Positions 26,168 to 35,836 of a DNA stretch of 64,000 nucleotides are shown here, piece after piece. Position numbers and translations under genes: made by a program. Where the stretch lies: the NCBI RefSeq assembly GCF_905147365.1, contig NC_056408.1, forward strand, positions 1 to 64,000. Direction: 5' to 3'. How positions within the stretch are numbered: the stretch's first letter is position 1; each line of letters opens with the position of its first letter. The notes beneath the pieces are model-generated. The model was not told where the DNA came from. It did not search any database and saw only the letters and a program-made list of their open reading frames with translations. The DNA comes from Aricia agestis. Its lineage: Eukaryota > Arthropoda > Insecta > Lepidoptera > Lycaenidae.

Positions 26168-29100
26168 AGGAGGGGAAATACGTTACGTATCCCCCGCCCC
26201 CCCGGGGGAAGGGGCGGGGGTATGTGGGACTCCCTACACAAGGTTTACCCACTAAAACCCCCCCATGCCCTCCTTCCAGCCGTGAGATGCGGGTACTTTT
26301 CTAAGACTTCCGCGTCCTCACGGCCGTTCGCCGCATCCGGCACTACTCCGTTGCGGCGGCTGGTGTTCTGCCGCCGCCTTTCTTCACCGAGAGCTCCCCG
26401 GGCACCTAGGGAGCTTTTCTCTCGGAGCCCTTGGTGCGGGCGGTGATCCCCCGATCAACCGCCCGCGGGCCTATTGCTCCACCTCCATGGCGGGCTGGGG
26501 CTGACTAACCCCGGCACCACCGGCTCCAGGCTCATGCGGCCGAGCCTTGTCGGAGGGAGCTCCTCTCCTGCGGCGCTTTTTCGTAGCGGGGGGCGGCTTC
26601 TTGGCTGTTAAACAGCCGCCGCTTCCCAGGACGTGCCCGCTCTCCTTGCCGAGTGCCTCACAGAAGAAGCAGTTTGGATGCTTCTCCCGGCACTCGGCGG
26701 CCTTGTGCCCCGGTTTCCCACAGCGGAAACAATTCCGGCTGCGGTCCACCGGGCACTGGCATGACGTCGCCAGGTGGCCGGTGTCAAGGCACCGGTAACA
26801 CCGCATAGGCCTCTTGGCCAGCAATGTCACCTTGGCCGACACCCAGCCCACTCGCAGCCGCTTCATGCTAATCAGCTTTTTTGCGGCCGCGACGGGGACG
26901 CTCAGCCATAACGAGCCGTCGCCCCACCTTCCAATCTTTATTGGGCCCGTCCTGATGGAGTTGGACGGGCAACCTCCTTCCCTTGAGACCGCCTCGATGA
27001 CGTCGGCGGTCGTTGCTGAGTCGTCCAGCCCGGCGATGCGCATTTCGACACATTTCGCCGGGCGGCCGATCTTCACCACTTCAGGGTCCAGTACTTCCCG
27101 CATTCTGGCAGCGAGAACATCTGCCTTCTCCTGGGCGCCCTCGCCGGGGATGGTGAGGACACGCGCGCCGGTCTGAGCCAGTCGGAAGCGGAACTGGAGC
27201 TCCTGCAGTCCACTGGTTTTGACCGCGTCTTTGGCTTTCGTCAGCACGTCGAGGTACGTGACCCCCTGCGCCGCGGCACTCTCCCTCAAGGTGACGGTGA
27301 TTGCCGCGGTGTTGGGGGCACGGAGCTTGGCCTTCTTCTTCTTCTTGCTAGGGGTGGCCTTAGCTGGATTAGCCGCCCCTTTCTTCTTTTTGGGCCTGCG
27401 TGAACCGACTGTAATCCACGTAGCCTCGGCGGGAGGGGCGCTGGTGTTCTGCGCCCCCTTTGCCGCCGCCTGAGCGGCCATTGTTGGCCGCTTCATCCTC
27501 TTCTTCTTCGTAGGCTTTGCAGCCTCTTTCTCTGCAGGTGCAGGAGGCGGCTGTAAAGGAGCCGCCGCACCGCCTGCCGAACCTTTGTCCAGCGCCTTTG
27601 CCGTCACCGTCTTCTTCGGCTTCGACGTCTTCTTCGGGGCCGCTGTTGGTGGGGCGCCGGATATTTCACCAGCACTGTCTGCCGCCAGCGGCGGTCTTCT
27701 TCTGGGCTCAGGAAGGAGCCTATCTTCCAGGCCGGCGATTCTCGCATTGAGCATGTTGCCGAAGGTCTCGATGTTGGAACGCGTGACCTCCGACAACATC
27801 CTCTGCAGGTCGTCGGCTGCGGGCCCAGTTACGCGACGGCGCAGCTCCTCCAGCTCCTTACGCATCGCGTTGACTTGACGCAGGAGGCGGTCGTTCTGCG
27901 CCTCCAGTGCCCGCATTTCTTCTGTTTGACCGCGGCCTCTCATCTCGGTGACGGCCGCCTTGATGGACGCGACCGCCTCCTTGAGGGCCCGCTGGTACGT
28001 CCCTTTCAGGTTTGAGGACCTTGTGGCGACCATTGTCACCATATCCAAGGCCCTCTCCACGCCTGCCGCTAGGGCCGCGCCTGTCTCCTCCGAGTCCTCG
28101 GCAAGGGCAGGGCTTCCACGAAGGGAAGCTCTCGCCTCCCTCGCCTCTCGCTCTTCCCGTGCCTTCCGGGCTACTTCCTCAACCTTCGCCCTGAAAATAG
28201 CCCGGCGCTCCTCTTCCTTCTCCCGGTTGAGGTCCGCTTGGGCCTTAGCCAGGCCGACGTATTGGCCGGTGGTTGGTGGCCGGCCACGTCCTCTCTTTGC
28301 CTTGGGCACCGCTCCCCTGCCAATGGGCGGCGCCATGTCCTCCTCAGTGTTGCGCCTTTTACGGCGTGTCTTGTCCGGGATTGTGGGCAAGCCCTCGGAG
28401 TCCACTGATATGTCAGAGACAGTATCGTCAGAGTCCAAGGGCCAGTCCTCACTGTCATTGCCAGTATAGTCCATTCCTTGTGGAGGCGGCAGGGAAAATT
28501 CGCGCATCACGTCGCGCAAAACCACGCGAGGTGAGCGCGTCACATCCCCACCAGCCTCATTGTCTCCTCCGGGTGGCAGCGCAGAAGGCGTGCTGGGTGG
28601 CGTCATTTTGACGTCCCGCCAGCGCAACACCTCTGGCAGGTCAGCGTCGCGTACTGGGCAGTTCCGCTCCTTCTTGCGCTGCATTAGTCGCTTTATCCGG
28701 TCTATTGCGTTAGGCTGCGGACCGGAAAAGTCGACGTCTTCGTCGGTGATAGCACCCGCCTCCGACGCGGTTAGGTGCGCCGGATTCGGGTTCGCGCTTG
28801 TCTTCGCGCCCTCTCCTTCTTTCGCCGTTGCAACGGCCCCCTTACTCTCCAACGCATTTTGTGCCGCCCCCGTATACGTGCGGCAGACTCCCGGCGGACC
28901 GGGAGTGCGGGATTCTCCAGCATTGCTGGTACCCGCCCGGGGAGAATTTTCAAAATTGCGTGTCTCCATGGTTCGATCTGTTAAGGGAGATTCTGCCCTA
29001 GTGCCCTTGTGACGTAAGCCACCTGCTCGCCACGCATCCCAAGGCCGGGCACCACAAACCGGGGATTAGGGACCCACGGGTCCATCCATCGCACAAACAC

Positions 29101-29351
29101 ACACACATATATACACGGAAACACACGCTGATGTAGAGAAGAGTTGAACAAAACAAGAAAGATAGAGTAGAAAAGGTGATGAAAAGACAGATAAAATAAA
29201 ATAAACAACAAACGAAGAGTAAACTATACAAAGAGAGAAAGACAGGAAAGACCGGTGTTCAGCCATCCTGGATACGTCACTTCGTGTAAAGGGCGGGGTG
29301 GCGTACCCAGGCGCCCAGGGACACGAACGTGGACGGACCGGTATCGCCCCC
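26135..29351 (-). mobile_element. E8: Gag-only element, full length (group B)
   Basis: Poly(A) 32 (26135-26166), ORF 26471-28969, long 5' UTR, 5' end at 29351. The post-stop hairpin (26436-26448 with 26453-26466) shows compensatory change relative to E1. E18 is a truncated copy of closely related sequence at its 3' end. Confidence 0.92.
26471..28969 (-). CDS. Gag (ORF1) of Gag-only element E8
   Basis: 832 residues from Met 28969 (ETRNFENSPRAGTSNAGES). Group B protein with SGPQPNAIDRIKRLMQRKKERNC near residue 85, a variant shared with E15 but not with E6 or E14. It has the AT-hook-like KRGRGRPPTTG, a Glu/Arg-rich coiled coil (about 240-290), a second coiled coil with LEAQNDRLLRQVNAMRKELEELRR, RLLPEPRRRPPLAAD, Lys-rich tracts, an RRM-like region and three zinc knuckles (CYRCLDTGHLATSC, CFRCGKPGHKAAEC, CX2CX8HX6C). 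The tail ends PAMEVEQ. Intact. Confidence 0.9.
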   Translation of the reverse strand: METRNFENSPRAGTSNAGESRTPGPPGVCRTYTGAAQNALESKGAVATAKEGEGAKTSANPNPAHLTASEAGAITDEDVDFSGPQPNAIDRIKRLMQRKKERNCPVRDADLPEVLRWRDVKMTPPSTPSALPPGGDNEAGGDVTRSPRVVLRDVMREFSLPPPQGMDYTGNDSEDWPLDSDDTVSDISVDSEGLPTIPDKTRRKRRNTEEDMAPPIGRGAVPKAKRGRGRPPTTGQYVGLAKAQADLNREKEEERRAIFRAKVEEVARKAREEREAREARASLRGSPALAEDSEETGAALAAGVERALDMVTMVATRSSNLKGTYQRALKEAVASIKAAVTEMRGRGQTEEMRALEAQNDRLLRQVNAMRKELEELRRRVTGPAADDLQRMLSEVTRSNIETFGNMLNARIAGLEDRLLPEPRRRPPLAADSAGEISGAPPTAAPKKTSKPKKTVTAKALDKGSAGGAAAPLQPPPAPAEKEAAKPTKKKRMKRPTMAAQAAAKGAQNTSAPPAEATWITVGSRRPKKKKGAANPAKATPSKKKKKAKLRAPNTAAITVTLRESAAAQGVTYLDVLTKAKDAVKTSGLQELQFRFRLAQTGARVLTIPGEGAQEKADVLAARMREVLDPEVVKIGRPAKCVEMRIAGLDDSATTADVIEAVSREGGCPSNSIRTGPIKIGRWGDGSLWLSVPVAAAKKLISMKRLRVGWVSAKVTLLAKRPMRCYRCLDTGHLATSCQCPVDRSRNCFRCGKPGHKAAECREKHPNCFFCEALGKESGHVLGSGGCLTAKKPPPATKKRRRRGAPSDKARPHEPGAGGAGVSQPQPAMEVEQ

Positions 29352-29388
29352 AACCTAACCTAACCTAACCTAACCTAACCTAACCTAA

Positions 29389-29390
<2 letters not shown>
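29352..29390. repeat. Telomeric (CCTAA)n array between E8 and E9
   Basis: Perfect CCTAA units. Confidence 0.95.
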
Positions 29391-29470
<80 letters not shown>

Positions 29471-29860
29471 CGCAGAGAAATGCTGTGACGCATTCGACGC
29501 AGGGGATGGGGACTCCCACTGCGGATATGTGGGGCTCGCCGCGGCGATGATGGTGAGTGCCGCGGCCCTACCCACTAAAACTCTGCGGTGCTCCTCTTCA
29601 CCACTTTTAACGGTGACGTGGGAACTGTACAAACACCACATCACCGTCAGTGGACGTCTGCTTGGTGAGTATTGCAGACTCCTCTCTGTGGGGGCGTTTA
29701 CTAGCCACCCAGGCCGAACAAAGGCCCCTGTAGGGGCTTGCTTAGGCTATTCCGCTGCTTTTTGTCGCGATGCACACGAGCACCCTGCGCATCACGACCC
29801 ACTCGAGGACTCAGTGCAATGGACGACGGCATCCCCATACCGCCGCCCTGAGCACCCCGG

Positions 29861-32800
29861 TTATGGCGGGACGTTGTTATCGCCATTGTTGGCACGACGC
29901 CTTCGCCTTGGCCGTCTTCTGGGGTCGAGCGCCTCCCTTTCTCTTATGCGCTCGGCCTCCTCTTTGGCGGAGATAACTTCTTCGGCGAAGTCTTCCACCG
30001 CTTTCCAATCCGGTTCGCTGCGCAGCAAGGCTCGCACCAATGCTGGCAGCGTGATGTCAAGTCCGATTGCGGCCGTGAGGGCCGCACGTTGTCCAATCCA
30101 GGAGGGACAGGCCGTCACGGTGTGAGCAGCCGTGTCCCTATCCGCGCCACAATGGTGACATCGTGTATCCTCCTCCCTTCCGGCGATCTCGCACAGGTAC
30201 CGACCGAAGCACCCGTGCCCGGTCAGCACCTGTGTGAGGCGGAATGAGAGAGCGCCAGATCTTCGTTCGAGCCACTCCTTAAGTACTGGGTGGACGGCCA
30301 GTACCAAGTCCACGCTGACCCGCGGCTCTGCCAGCCGCTCTTTCCACCTTTCAATGGCCCTTTCCTTCGCGTCGCTTCTCCACCGACGTACGGCGTCCGG
30401 TGGAGGGTTGCTTCCCCCCGCGCGGACCTCTGCGCAACGCCAAAATACGTCGGCGAGAGCGCGCGCGTCCAGGTCCCAGGGTATGGCCCCCGCGAGCAGG
30501 CACGCCGCATCTTTTGAAATAGTGCGGTAGCCGCGGACGGCTCGAGTAGCCATCACCCTTTGTAATCTTGCCAGGGTAAGCTGGTTGCCCTTCTGCAGAC
30601 GATCCGCCCAGATCGGCGCCCCATACATGACCATGGAGCGCACGACCCCCATATACAATCGCCGGCAGCTGAGGCTCGGGCCTCCGAGGTTCGGGAGCAG
30701 CGAGGCCAGGGCTCCGGCTGATTTCGTCACTTTCGTCTGGAGCTTGTCAAAGTGCGCCTTAAACGTCCATCGGCTGTCCAGTACGAGACCCAGATACGTC
30801 ATTGAAGGTGTGACGTTGATCTGGGTTCCACCGACTACGATCGCCAGTCCGGGGGGTGGACAGTTCCTTGGCCCGTAAAAACAAATGGCCTCGGACTTCT
30901 CCAGCGCCACTGTTAGCCCCAGAGAGCGAATTTTGCGAACGGTCTGGGCGACGCCAGCCGTCGCTCGGATGACGGCTTCGCGATAGGTCTTAGCGCGGCT
31001 GATTGTACAGGTGTCGTCAGCATAGCACACCTCTTCAACTCCGGGCAGATTGGGGCCCGAGAGCACCGGGTCGTATCCGAAGTTCCACAGGCCCGGTCCC
31101 AGGGCCGATCCCTGTGGAACGCCGCAGTCCACGTCTTCTTCCTCCCACCCGGCCTGGGTTGGGTATTGCACCGAGCGTTCCGAAAGGTAGTCGCCGATGA
31201 TGATGCGCATGTATTTCGGAACGCCGTGCCGCTTAAGTCCCTCTTTGATGGTCGCCCAGGGCAGGGAGTTGAAGGCATTAGAAATGTCTAGAGACACGGC
31301 CAACACAACCCCACCACGGGAAACCTCCTCCTCTACGATATCACGTAGTCGCGCCACCGCGCCTATTGTGGATCTCCCTGAGCGAAACCCGTACTGGTTT
31401 TCGCTCAGGTTGGGCCCGACGGTCTCCAGGTGTTGGACGAGACGCGCTGCCAGGATCCTCTCCAGCACTTTGGCTATTTCATCCAGGAGCACAATAGGGC
31501 GGTACGCCGACGGCTGATCTTCAGCCCTTCCAGCCTTCCGTAAAAGCACCAGCTTTCCCGTCTTCCATCGCCGCGGCACTCTACCCTGGACCAAACAATT
31601 GGTCAAAGTGGTGAGTACACGCGGCTCCATCTCCTTCATGGTGAAAACCCAGACGCGTCCCGGGATGCCATCGAGGCCGGGAGCCGTATTCTTGAGGCCC
31701 ATCCTGTGGACCGCCGCCGCCAACTCCGCCGATGTGACAGGCGGGATCTCCCCTTCGTCCTCAGAACTCTCATTCCGGTGGGTTGTCACGGGTGGACTCC
31801 ACTCGGCCCCAGATGGAAAGAGGGCCGAGATAATCCTGTTACGGAGATCCGGTTCGAGAGTCTGGGTCAACGGTGCAGCCGCTGGGCGCAGTTTTTGGCG
31901 CACCCATTTATACGGCTTGCCCCAGGGATCGTCTTCTAGCGTTCGCAGCCATTCGTCCCATGCGTCCTGTTTTGCCTTCTTTATGGCGTCACGAAGAACG
32001 GCGCAGGATGTTTTGTACACCTCGTAGAGGGCGTCCTCCTCCTGCTGGACTCTTCTGCGCCGTCTTCGATAACGCTTGTACCGGCGTCGTGTGGCCGTGC
32101 ACTCCTTTTGCAGGTGGAACAGCTCGGGGCGCCACCAGTACGTCTGACGTCGCGGTCTGAACGGTCCCACTCTTGGCATTGCGGCGTCGCAAACATTGCG
32201 CATCGCCTCGTTGAGCCAGTCAGCGCACTCCGCGGCATCGTCCGAAGGGAGCGGCGCCCAGGACGCGACTATGGCTGCCTCTTCGAGGAGGTCACGATCC
32301 AGACGCTTCAAGGCCCATTTGGGGCCGCCACCGGATGAAATTGTGCGGCCCAGCTCCGACGCGTGTGCACGTACGTCGAAGCGAATGAACTTATGGTCCG
32401 AGAGCGTCTCCGTTTCCTCCTCCACCCGCCAGTTGGTGATTCGGCGGGCGTAATCGGTGCTGACCAGGGTCACGTCAACGATGGACCCTCCCTGTCTGCG
32501 GACACATGTGTTGACAGTGCCCCGGTTGGCGACCATAAGACCAGTGGAGGCCATCCAACTCTCGACCACGCGGCCTCTTGCGTCCGTAGCCGGAGAGCCC
32601 CATAGCGTAGATTTCGCGTTGAGGTCTCCGGCGACTATTGCAGGACCGGGCGCTCCGCTGATAAAGGCGGTCAACCGAAGCAGGAAGGCTTCGAATTCGG
32701 CTAAGGGCCTGTTGGGGGAGAAATAGACCCCCACAACGGTGAGGGCCCCCAGTCTGGAGACCACAAAGCCCCTTCCTCTAGTTGTTCTTCCGGATGATGG

Positions 32801-32995
32801 GGGAGACATTCTCGGTCCGAGGACCAAAGCGACCGTAGCGTCTGCATCACCGATCCAGTCGCTTCTGGAGAGGATACGGTACGGTTCCGATAGAAAGGCC
32901 AGGTCAATCGACCACTGTGCCATGCTCTGAACCAAGATGTCCTGCGCACGGGCGCAGTGGTTCAGATTGCCCTGTAGGAAGCGATGGGCAGCCGT
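29861..32995 (-). CDS. Pol (ORF2) of E9: endonuclease plus reverse transcriptase
   Basis: 1044 residues from the ACG at 32993-32995, or 1084 from the in-frame ATG at 33115 inside ORF1. It differs from the E2 enzyme by only a few substitutions that I can see (for example Ser to Pro before the GDLNAKS motif, Leu to Phe in RVWVLTM, and Val to Gly near residue 900). The endonuclease residues, RT motif A (VSLDISNAF), motif B (GVPQGS), YADD and the C-terminal CX2CX8HX4C are unchanged. It should be as competent as the E2 enzyme. Confidence 0.93.
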   Translation of the reverse strand, partial: TAAHRFLQGNLNHCARAQDILVQSMAQWSIDLAFLSEPYRILSRSDWIGDADATVALVLGPRMSPPSSGRTTRGRGFVVSRLGALTVVGVYFSPNRPLAEFEAFLLRLTAFISGAPGPAIVAGDLNAKSTLWGSPATDARGRVVESWMASTGLMVANRGTVNTCVRRQGGSIVDVTLVSTDYARRITNWRVEEETETLSDHKFIRFDVRAHASELGRTISSGGGPKWALKRLDRDLLEEAAIVASWAPLPSDDAAECADWLNEAMRNVCDAAMPRVGPFRPRRQTYWWRPELFHLQKECTATRRRYKRYRRRRRRVQQEEDALYEVYKTSCAVLRDAIKKAKQDAWDEWLRTLEDDPWGKPYKWVRQKLRPAAAPLTQTLEPDLRNRIISALFPSGAEWSPPVTTHRNESSEDEGEIPPVTSAELAAAVHRMGLKNTAPGLDGIPGRVWVFTMKEMEPRVLTTLTNCLVQGRVPRRWKTGKLVLLRKAGRAEDQPSAYRPIVLLDEIAKVLERILAARLVQHLETVGPNLSENQYGFRSGRSTIGAVARLRDIVEEEVSRGGVVLAVSLDISNAFNSLPWATIKEGLKRHGVPKYMRIIIGDYLSERSVQYPTQAGWEEEDVDCGVPQGSALGPGLWNFGYDPVLSGPNLPGVEEVCYADDTCTISRAKTYREAVIRATAGVAQTVRKIRSLGLTVALEKSEAICFYGPRNCPPPGLAIVVGGTQINVTPSMTYLGLVLDSRWTFKAHFDKLQTKVTKSAGALASLLPNLGGPSLSCRRLYMGVVRSMVMYGAPIWADRLQKGNQLTLARLQRVMATRAVRGYRTISKDAACLLAGAIPWDLDARALADVFWRCAEVRAGGSNPPPDAVRRWRSDAKERAIERWKERLAEPRVSVDLVLAVHPVLKEWLERRSGALSFRLTQVLTGHGCFGRYLCEIAGREEDTRCHHCGADRDTAAHTVTACPSWIGQRAALTAAIGLDITLPALVRALLRSEPDWKAVEDFAEEVISAKEEAERIREREALDPRRRPRRRRRANNGDNNVPP

Positions 32996-32997
32996 TA
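32993..32997 (-). promoter_or_regulatory. UAACG stop-start overlap in E9
   Basis: TAA of ORF1 (32995-32997) overlaps ACG (32993-32995) in the ORF2 frame, as in E2. Confidence 0.6.
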
Positions 32998-35394
32998 TTG
33001 AGCTTCCATCGGGGCCGCACCGGTTCCGGAGCCCGCCGTAGTTGGAGTGGCAGGTTCCTGGGACTCGTGGCTCTTTTTTGAGCTCTTCCTCTTCTTTGAT
33101 GCGGGTTTGCCGCATTTGCTGCTGCCGACGCTATGGTCGGCCGGCTTCCCGTTTGCCTCGCAAAGTGCGCAGTGCGGCAAATTCTCGCACTGTGCCGCTG
33201 AGTGGTCCGGCCGGCCGCAGCGGAAGCACAGCTGACTGCGGTCGACCTCCTTTGGACAGGTCGCTCGGGTGTGCCCGGTCTCGTGGCACTTGTAGCACCT
33301 CATGGGGCGCGCGGACAGAAGCACCACCCGCACCACGGTCCACCCAACATAGATCTTGTTGTTGGGTGTCGAAATCTTTTTGGCAGCTTCGACCGGGCAC
33401 TTTACCCACGCCGAGCCGCGACCGTTTCGTCCTCGCCGTATCTCTCCGACCTTCACGTCATTAGCAGAGCAGCCGCCAGGTTTGGCTATCGCCTCCGCTA
33501 TCTCTGCTGCTGTAGCCGTGTCATCCAGCCCCAGAATGCGCAGTTCTGCGCACTTTTGGGGTCTGGAGATGCGGACTTCTGCTGCGTCCATGACCTCCCT
33601 CAGTTTTTGGGCGAGGGCGTCCGCTTTTTCATTGAAGCCTGTGCCGGAGACCTCGTACATGCGGGCTCCGGTCACGGCCTGCTTGAACTTGACGGACGGG
33701 ATTTCCATTGCCATCAGGTCAATGTTCTGCTTGGCTTTGTCCATGACTGTCTTGTAGGACACGCCTCGTTCTGCTGCACCGTCCTGCAGCGTGATGACGA
33801 CTGCTGCAGTCTTGGGCGCGCGCAGTTTCCCATTCTTCCTTTTCTTCCTCTTTTTAGGCAGTGTCCTCTTCTGCTCTTCCACCTTTTTCTGCACCTTTCC
33901 CTTCCTCTTCACAACTTCCGTCCACGTCTGTGAAGGAGCGGGACCCTGCGCTGCTGGTGTTGGTGCAGCTTCGCGTCTCGACGCAGCTGCTTCTACGGCA
34001 GCTGCAGATTTCTTTGCCTTCTTTTTCTTCTTTTGAGCCGGACCAGGATTCAGTGGTGGCATCAATGTCGATACCGCTGGTTCCGGCTCAGTCCTTTGTT
34101 GCGGTGGTTCTGCAGATGTTGGAGCAGACCCTGCGCTCTCGTTTCTTTTGTCAGCGGCAAGCGGTGGGCGCAGACGCGGGGCTGGGAGAAGACGGGTCTC
34201 CAAAGCCTCCAGTCGTGCGTCCAGCCGTGCGCTAGACAGGGAGACCGCCTCCCGTACCGCCCGCGCCATTATCTCTTCGATGTTGGACGGAGGGGTCGGA
34301 GGTGCAGCCTGTGGTCGTAGATTTAGGAGCTCGCGTTTAACGATCGCGAGCTCTTCTTTCAATTCCGTGACTTCTCTGGAGAGGCGTTTGTTAGCCGTCT
34401 CCAGAGCTCTTGTTTCCTCAGAGGTGGAATGACTGAGGAGGGCCGCGCATGACTCTCGAATTACGAGTACGGCGTCTTTGAGAGCTTTCACGTAAGGTCC
34501 GCTCAAGTTTTTTGACGTTTTGGCCACTTTGGTGATAGAGTCCAGGCCCTCAGTTATCTGGGAGCCCAGTTTCGCCCTAGTGACCATGTCATCCTCTCCC
34601 ATCATCACGTCTGATATGTAGGAGGACACCGACAGACGCTGTGAACGCAACTCTCGGAGCCTCTTTGCCTCTTCCAGAATTTCGTGTTCGGCGTCGGCCT
34701 TTTTGGTTTCCCGCTGGAGGGCGAGATTGTCCATTTTGCCCTTAGCCACGTAGTCACCGGTAGTTGGCGGCCTGCCCCTTCCGCGCTTATTACCCTTCGG
34801 GGGGGCCGCATTCTTGTCCTTGTCCGAGTCGGACTCTTCCACTTCGCTTCCCCGCCTCTTCCGGAAGCATCGCTTCAGCCGTTCCAACTCCTCTTCCCGA
34901 CCCTGAGAGGCGGCAGTTTCGTTGCCGCTCATTGGATCGTCTGAGGTTCCTTCGTCTGTTCCGAAGAATTTACTGACAACGGGCATAGGTGTTGCAACCC
35001 GTGTCATGCCTTCGAGTTCAGCCAATCGTTCCAGCTGAACGATCGGAGTCCTTATTGGGCGCTTATGGTCGTCGGTTTTGGGGGCAGAGGGGCCCCCGGG
35101 AGTGGCCGTTAAGCCCGTTTCCGGTGCGGTTATGTGCACCGGTCTCGGATTAACGTGCGCCGTAGTCGTCGTTGCAGCCAAATCATTGAGCAAATCAGTG
35201 TCTTCATTCGTGCGAGAGTCGTCGGTTACTGAACGGGCATTGCGCCCGCCAGCTAACGAATTTGTGCCCACCCCGTAGTACGAAGGGCAGACCTCCGCCG
35301 TGGCAGCGGCGGAGGTGTGGGATTCCCCATTTCTGAGACCCACCCGGAGACCATTATCAAATTCGTGTGCTTCCATTATCAAAAGGGTGCTCAT
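32995..35394 (-). CDS. Gag (ORF1) of Gag-Pol element E9
   Basis: 799 residues from Met 35394. It equals the E2 Gag apart from a three-residue insertion (a second TPP next to the PPSNIEE stretch, from a 9-base insertion near 34290) and a few substitutions such as Arg to Cys in the KRCFRKRRG region and Thr to Pro in the N-terminal third. AT-hook-like motif, RRM-like region and three zinc knuckles are intact. Confidence 0.92.
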   Translation of the reverse strand: MSTLLIMEAHEFDNGLRVGLRNGESHTSAAATAEVCPSYYGVGTNSLAGGRNARSVTDDSRTNEDTDLLNDLAATTTTAHVNPRPVHITAPETGLTATPGGPSAPKTDDHKRPIRTPIVQLERLAELEGMTRVATPMPVVSKFFGTDEGTSDDPMSGNETAASQGREEELERLKRCFRKRRGSEVEESDSDKDKNAAPPKGNKRGRGRPPTTGDYVAKGKMDNLALQRETKKADAEHEILEEAKRLRELRSQRLSVSSYISDVMMGEDDMVTRAKLGSQITEGLDSITKVAKTSKNLSGPYVKALKDAVLVIRESCAALLSHSTSEETRALETANKRLSREVTELKEELAIVKRELLNLRPQAAPPTPPSNIEEIMARAVREAVSLSSARLDARLEALETRLLPAPRLRPPLAADKRNESAGSAPTSAEPPQQRTEPEPAVSTLMPPLNPGPAQKKKKKAKKSAAAVEAAASRREAAPTPAAQGPAPSQTWTEVVKRKGKVQKKVEEQKRTLPKKRKKRKNGKLRAPKTAAVVITLQDGAAERGVSYKTVMDKAKQNIDLMAMEIPSVKFKQAVTGARMYEVSGTGFNEKADALAQKLREVMDAAEVRISRPQKCAELRILGLDDTATAAEIAEAIAKPGGCSANDVKVGEIRRGRNGRGSAWVKCPVEAAKKISTPNNKIYVGWTVVRVVLLSARPMRCYKCHETGHTRATCPKEVDRSQLCFRCGRPDHSAAQCENLPHCALCEANGKPADHSVGSSKCGKPASKKRKSSKKSHESQEPATPTTAGSGTGAAPMEAQ

Positions 35395-35782
35395 TAGGGT
35401 TGAGCGGAACCCGTGGCCAACAACAAAATAGAGAGCGTCCTAGCGGCAAAGTCACCCACTTGCCATGCAGCCTATTGCGGGACAGGGCGTAGGCTTGGGG
35501 GCTGTAAAGAGGCCCATCCATCATCAATCACACACACAAACAAGACAAAATTGTAGAGTGTATAGGAAGGAATAAATACAAGGAAAAATAGAGAAGTAAA
35601 GATGGTGAAAAAGAGAATAATAAATGTAGCATAACGAACAAAACAAGAAAGCTAATATAAACGAGAGAAAGATAGAGAAAGACCGGCGTTCAGCCATCCT
35701 GAGTACCTCACCCCGTGTAAAAGGTGGGGTGACGTACCCAGGCGCCCAGGGACACGAACGTGGACGGACCGGTATCGCCCCC

Positions 35783-35836
35783 AACCTAACCTAACCTAAC
35801 CTAACCTAACCTAACCTAACCTAACCTAACCTAACC
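35783..35836. repeat. Telomeric (CCTAA)n array between E9 and E10
   Basis: Perfect CCTAA units. Confidence 0.95.

Larger units (their letters stand above)
29391..35782 (-). mobile_element. SART-like: E9: full-length Gag-Pol element, near-identical to E2
   Basis: Poly(A) of 80 (29391-29470), the longest here. 3' UTR, both ORFs and 5' UTR match E2 with only scattered substitutions and a 9-base insertion in ORF1. The 5' end is the standard GGGGGCG. Neighbours differ from those of E2, so the two are separate insertions rather than a duplicated block. Likely very young. Confidence 0.93.

Noticed and set aside
7036..35782. E2/E9 similarity as a segmental duplication of the telomere
   Set aside because: Flanking elements, tail lengths and 5' tips differ; identity stops at the element ends.
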